Assembly: GCA_937911325.1 (NCBI GenBank)
Contig: CALDSD010000102.1
Coordinates: forward strand, 1-64,000
Direction: 5' to 3'
Origin: an uncultured Neomegalonema sp.
GTDB taxonomy: Bacteria; Pseudomonadota; Alphaproteobacteria; Rhodobacterales; Rhodobacteraceae
DNA length: 64,000 nucleotides
Shown: positions 63,529 to 64,000 of the stretch, piece by piece
Position numbering within the stretch: the first letter of the stretch is position 1
Layout: the number at the start of each line of letters is the position of its first letter
Position numbers and translations under genes: made by a program
Notes under the pieces: model-generated
What the model saw: only the letters and a program-made list of their open reading frames with translations
Told to the model about the DNA's origin: nothing
Database searches by the model: none

Positions 63529-64000
63529 TCAACCGAGCAGGCCGCGCCACCGCGCGATCTGCGCCCGCACCTGTTCTGGCGCGGTCCCGCCGTAGCTATC
63601 CCGGCTGGCGACCGACTTGTCGACCCCGAGAACGTCGAAAACCGCCGCTGTGATGCTCGGCGCCACGCCTTGCATGTCTTCAAGCGCCAGATCTTCCAGA
63701 CCGACATTCTTGGTCTCCGCCAGCTTCACGATCGCGCCCGTGACGTGATGTGCGTCGCGGAAGGGCATGTTGAGCTCCCGAACCAGCCAATCCGCCAGGT
63801 CGGTCGCCGTCGAGAACCCATGCCCGGCTGCCTCCCGCAACCTGTCGGGGTTGGGGGTCATATCGGCGACCATGCCGGTCATCGCCGCGAGCGACAGGCT
63901 CAGCGCGTCAGCCGCTTCAAAGACGCGCTCTTTGTCTTCCTGCATGTCCTTCGAATAAGCGAGCGGCAGACCCTTCATCACCGTCAGCAACCCAACGAGG
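63529..64000 (-). CDS. argH: Argininosuccinate lyase, 3' part only
   Basis: C-terminal 156 residues of ArgH, the last step of arginine synthesis; the gene runs off the right edge of the window. The visible part starts within [20 protein letters not shown], a family hallmark, followed by the C-terminal helical domain ([18 protein letters not shown]). It precedes lptM on the minus strand. Confidence 0.94.
   Translation of the reverse strand, partial: LVGLLTVMKGLPLAYSKDMQEDKERVFEAADALSLSLAAMTGMVADMTPNPDRLREAAGHGFSTATDLADWLVRELNMPFRDAHHVTGAIVKLAETKNVGLEDLALEDMQGVAPSITAAVFDVLGVDKSVASRDSYGGTAPEQVRAQIARWRGLLG

Overview
The window is a gene-dense, GC-rich chromosomal segment of an alphaproteobacterium. 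It shows no phage, IS element, CRISPR array, rRNA or recognisable tRNA. Several features point to Alphaproteobacteria: the ethylmalonyl-CoA pathway genes (ecm, ccr, mcl1), a TIGR02302/DUF4175 protein next to lysA, an argH-lptM-lysA neighbourhood, ftsEX divergent from an MJ0042/DUF3426 zinc-ribbon protein, and a PodJ-like polarity protein. The PodJ-like gene suggests a Caulobacterales, Maricaulales or Parvularculales relative, but genus cannot be fixed from sequence alone.

Layout. Bases 1-4.8 kb: lgt, a NDUFAF7-like methyltransferase, pgeF and a creatinase-fold protein in a tightly overlapping operon, then a lipoprotein. 4.8-10.8 kb: an Lrp-type regulator, an ELM1-like protein, DUF952, an orphan hydrolase-like protein, a class III aminotransferase, and a MarR regulator preceded by two identical-architecture palindromes. 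10.9-14.6 kb: divergent ecm and ccr around a promoter rich in TTGC/GCAA half-sites. 14.6-24.6 kb: an EF-G-like factor, a Tat-exported PhoX-type phosphatase, an acyl-CoA ligase, a DMT transporter, and a DUF898-M48 protease pair. 24.8-32.2 kb: a MerR-headed beta-oxidation operon (merR, acyl-CoA dehydrogenase, GST, a small gene broken by an amber codon, thiolase, cupin, fadJ). 32.4-40.8 kb: the PodJ-like protein, two thioesterases with a MATE pump, pyrD, a membrane protein, trxB and a Lin0512-family protein. 40.8-48.8 kb: a GGDEF-EAL protein, a hexapeptide acyltransferase, parC, a small membrane protein, a GNAT, fmt, a zinc-ribbon membrane protein and def. 49-53.8 kb: a lytic transglycosylase, mcl1, a repeat-rich secreted protein, accA and a Cys-X2-Cys membrane-anchored protein. 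53.9-64 kb: ftsEX, the zinc-ribbon protein, DUF4175, lysA, a fused membrane/spermidine-synthase-like protein, lptM and the 3' part of argH.

How genes fit together. Carbon metabolism dominates. Fatty acids are activated (acyl-CoA ligase) and oxidised (acyl-CoA dehydrogenase, FadJ, thiolase) to acetyl-CoA, which can be assimilated through the ethylmalonyl-CoA pathway (Ccr, Ecm, Mcl1) or carboxylated by acetyl-CoA carboxylase (AccA). The ecm/ccr and mcl1 promoters share TTGC/GCAA half-sites although 37 kb apart, which suggests one regulon. Envelope and division genes (lgt, ftsEX, lytic transglycosylase, lptM, PodJ-like, lysA) make up the second theme.

Most notable observations: the amber-interrupted small ORF inside the beta-oxidation operon, the paired MarR operators, the shared ethylmalonyl-CoA promoter motif, a palindromic operator ahead of merR, and enzyme homologues that have lost canonical active-site elements (M24 protein, EF-G-like GTPase). 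No clearly new multi-gene system was recognised; most genes are ordinary alphaproteobacterial core genes.
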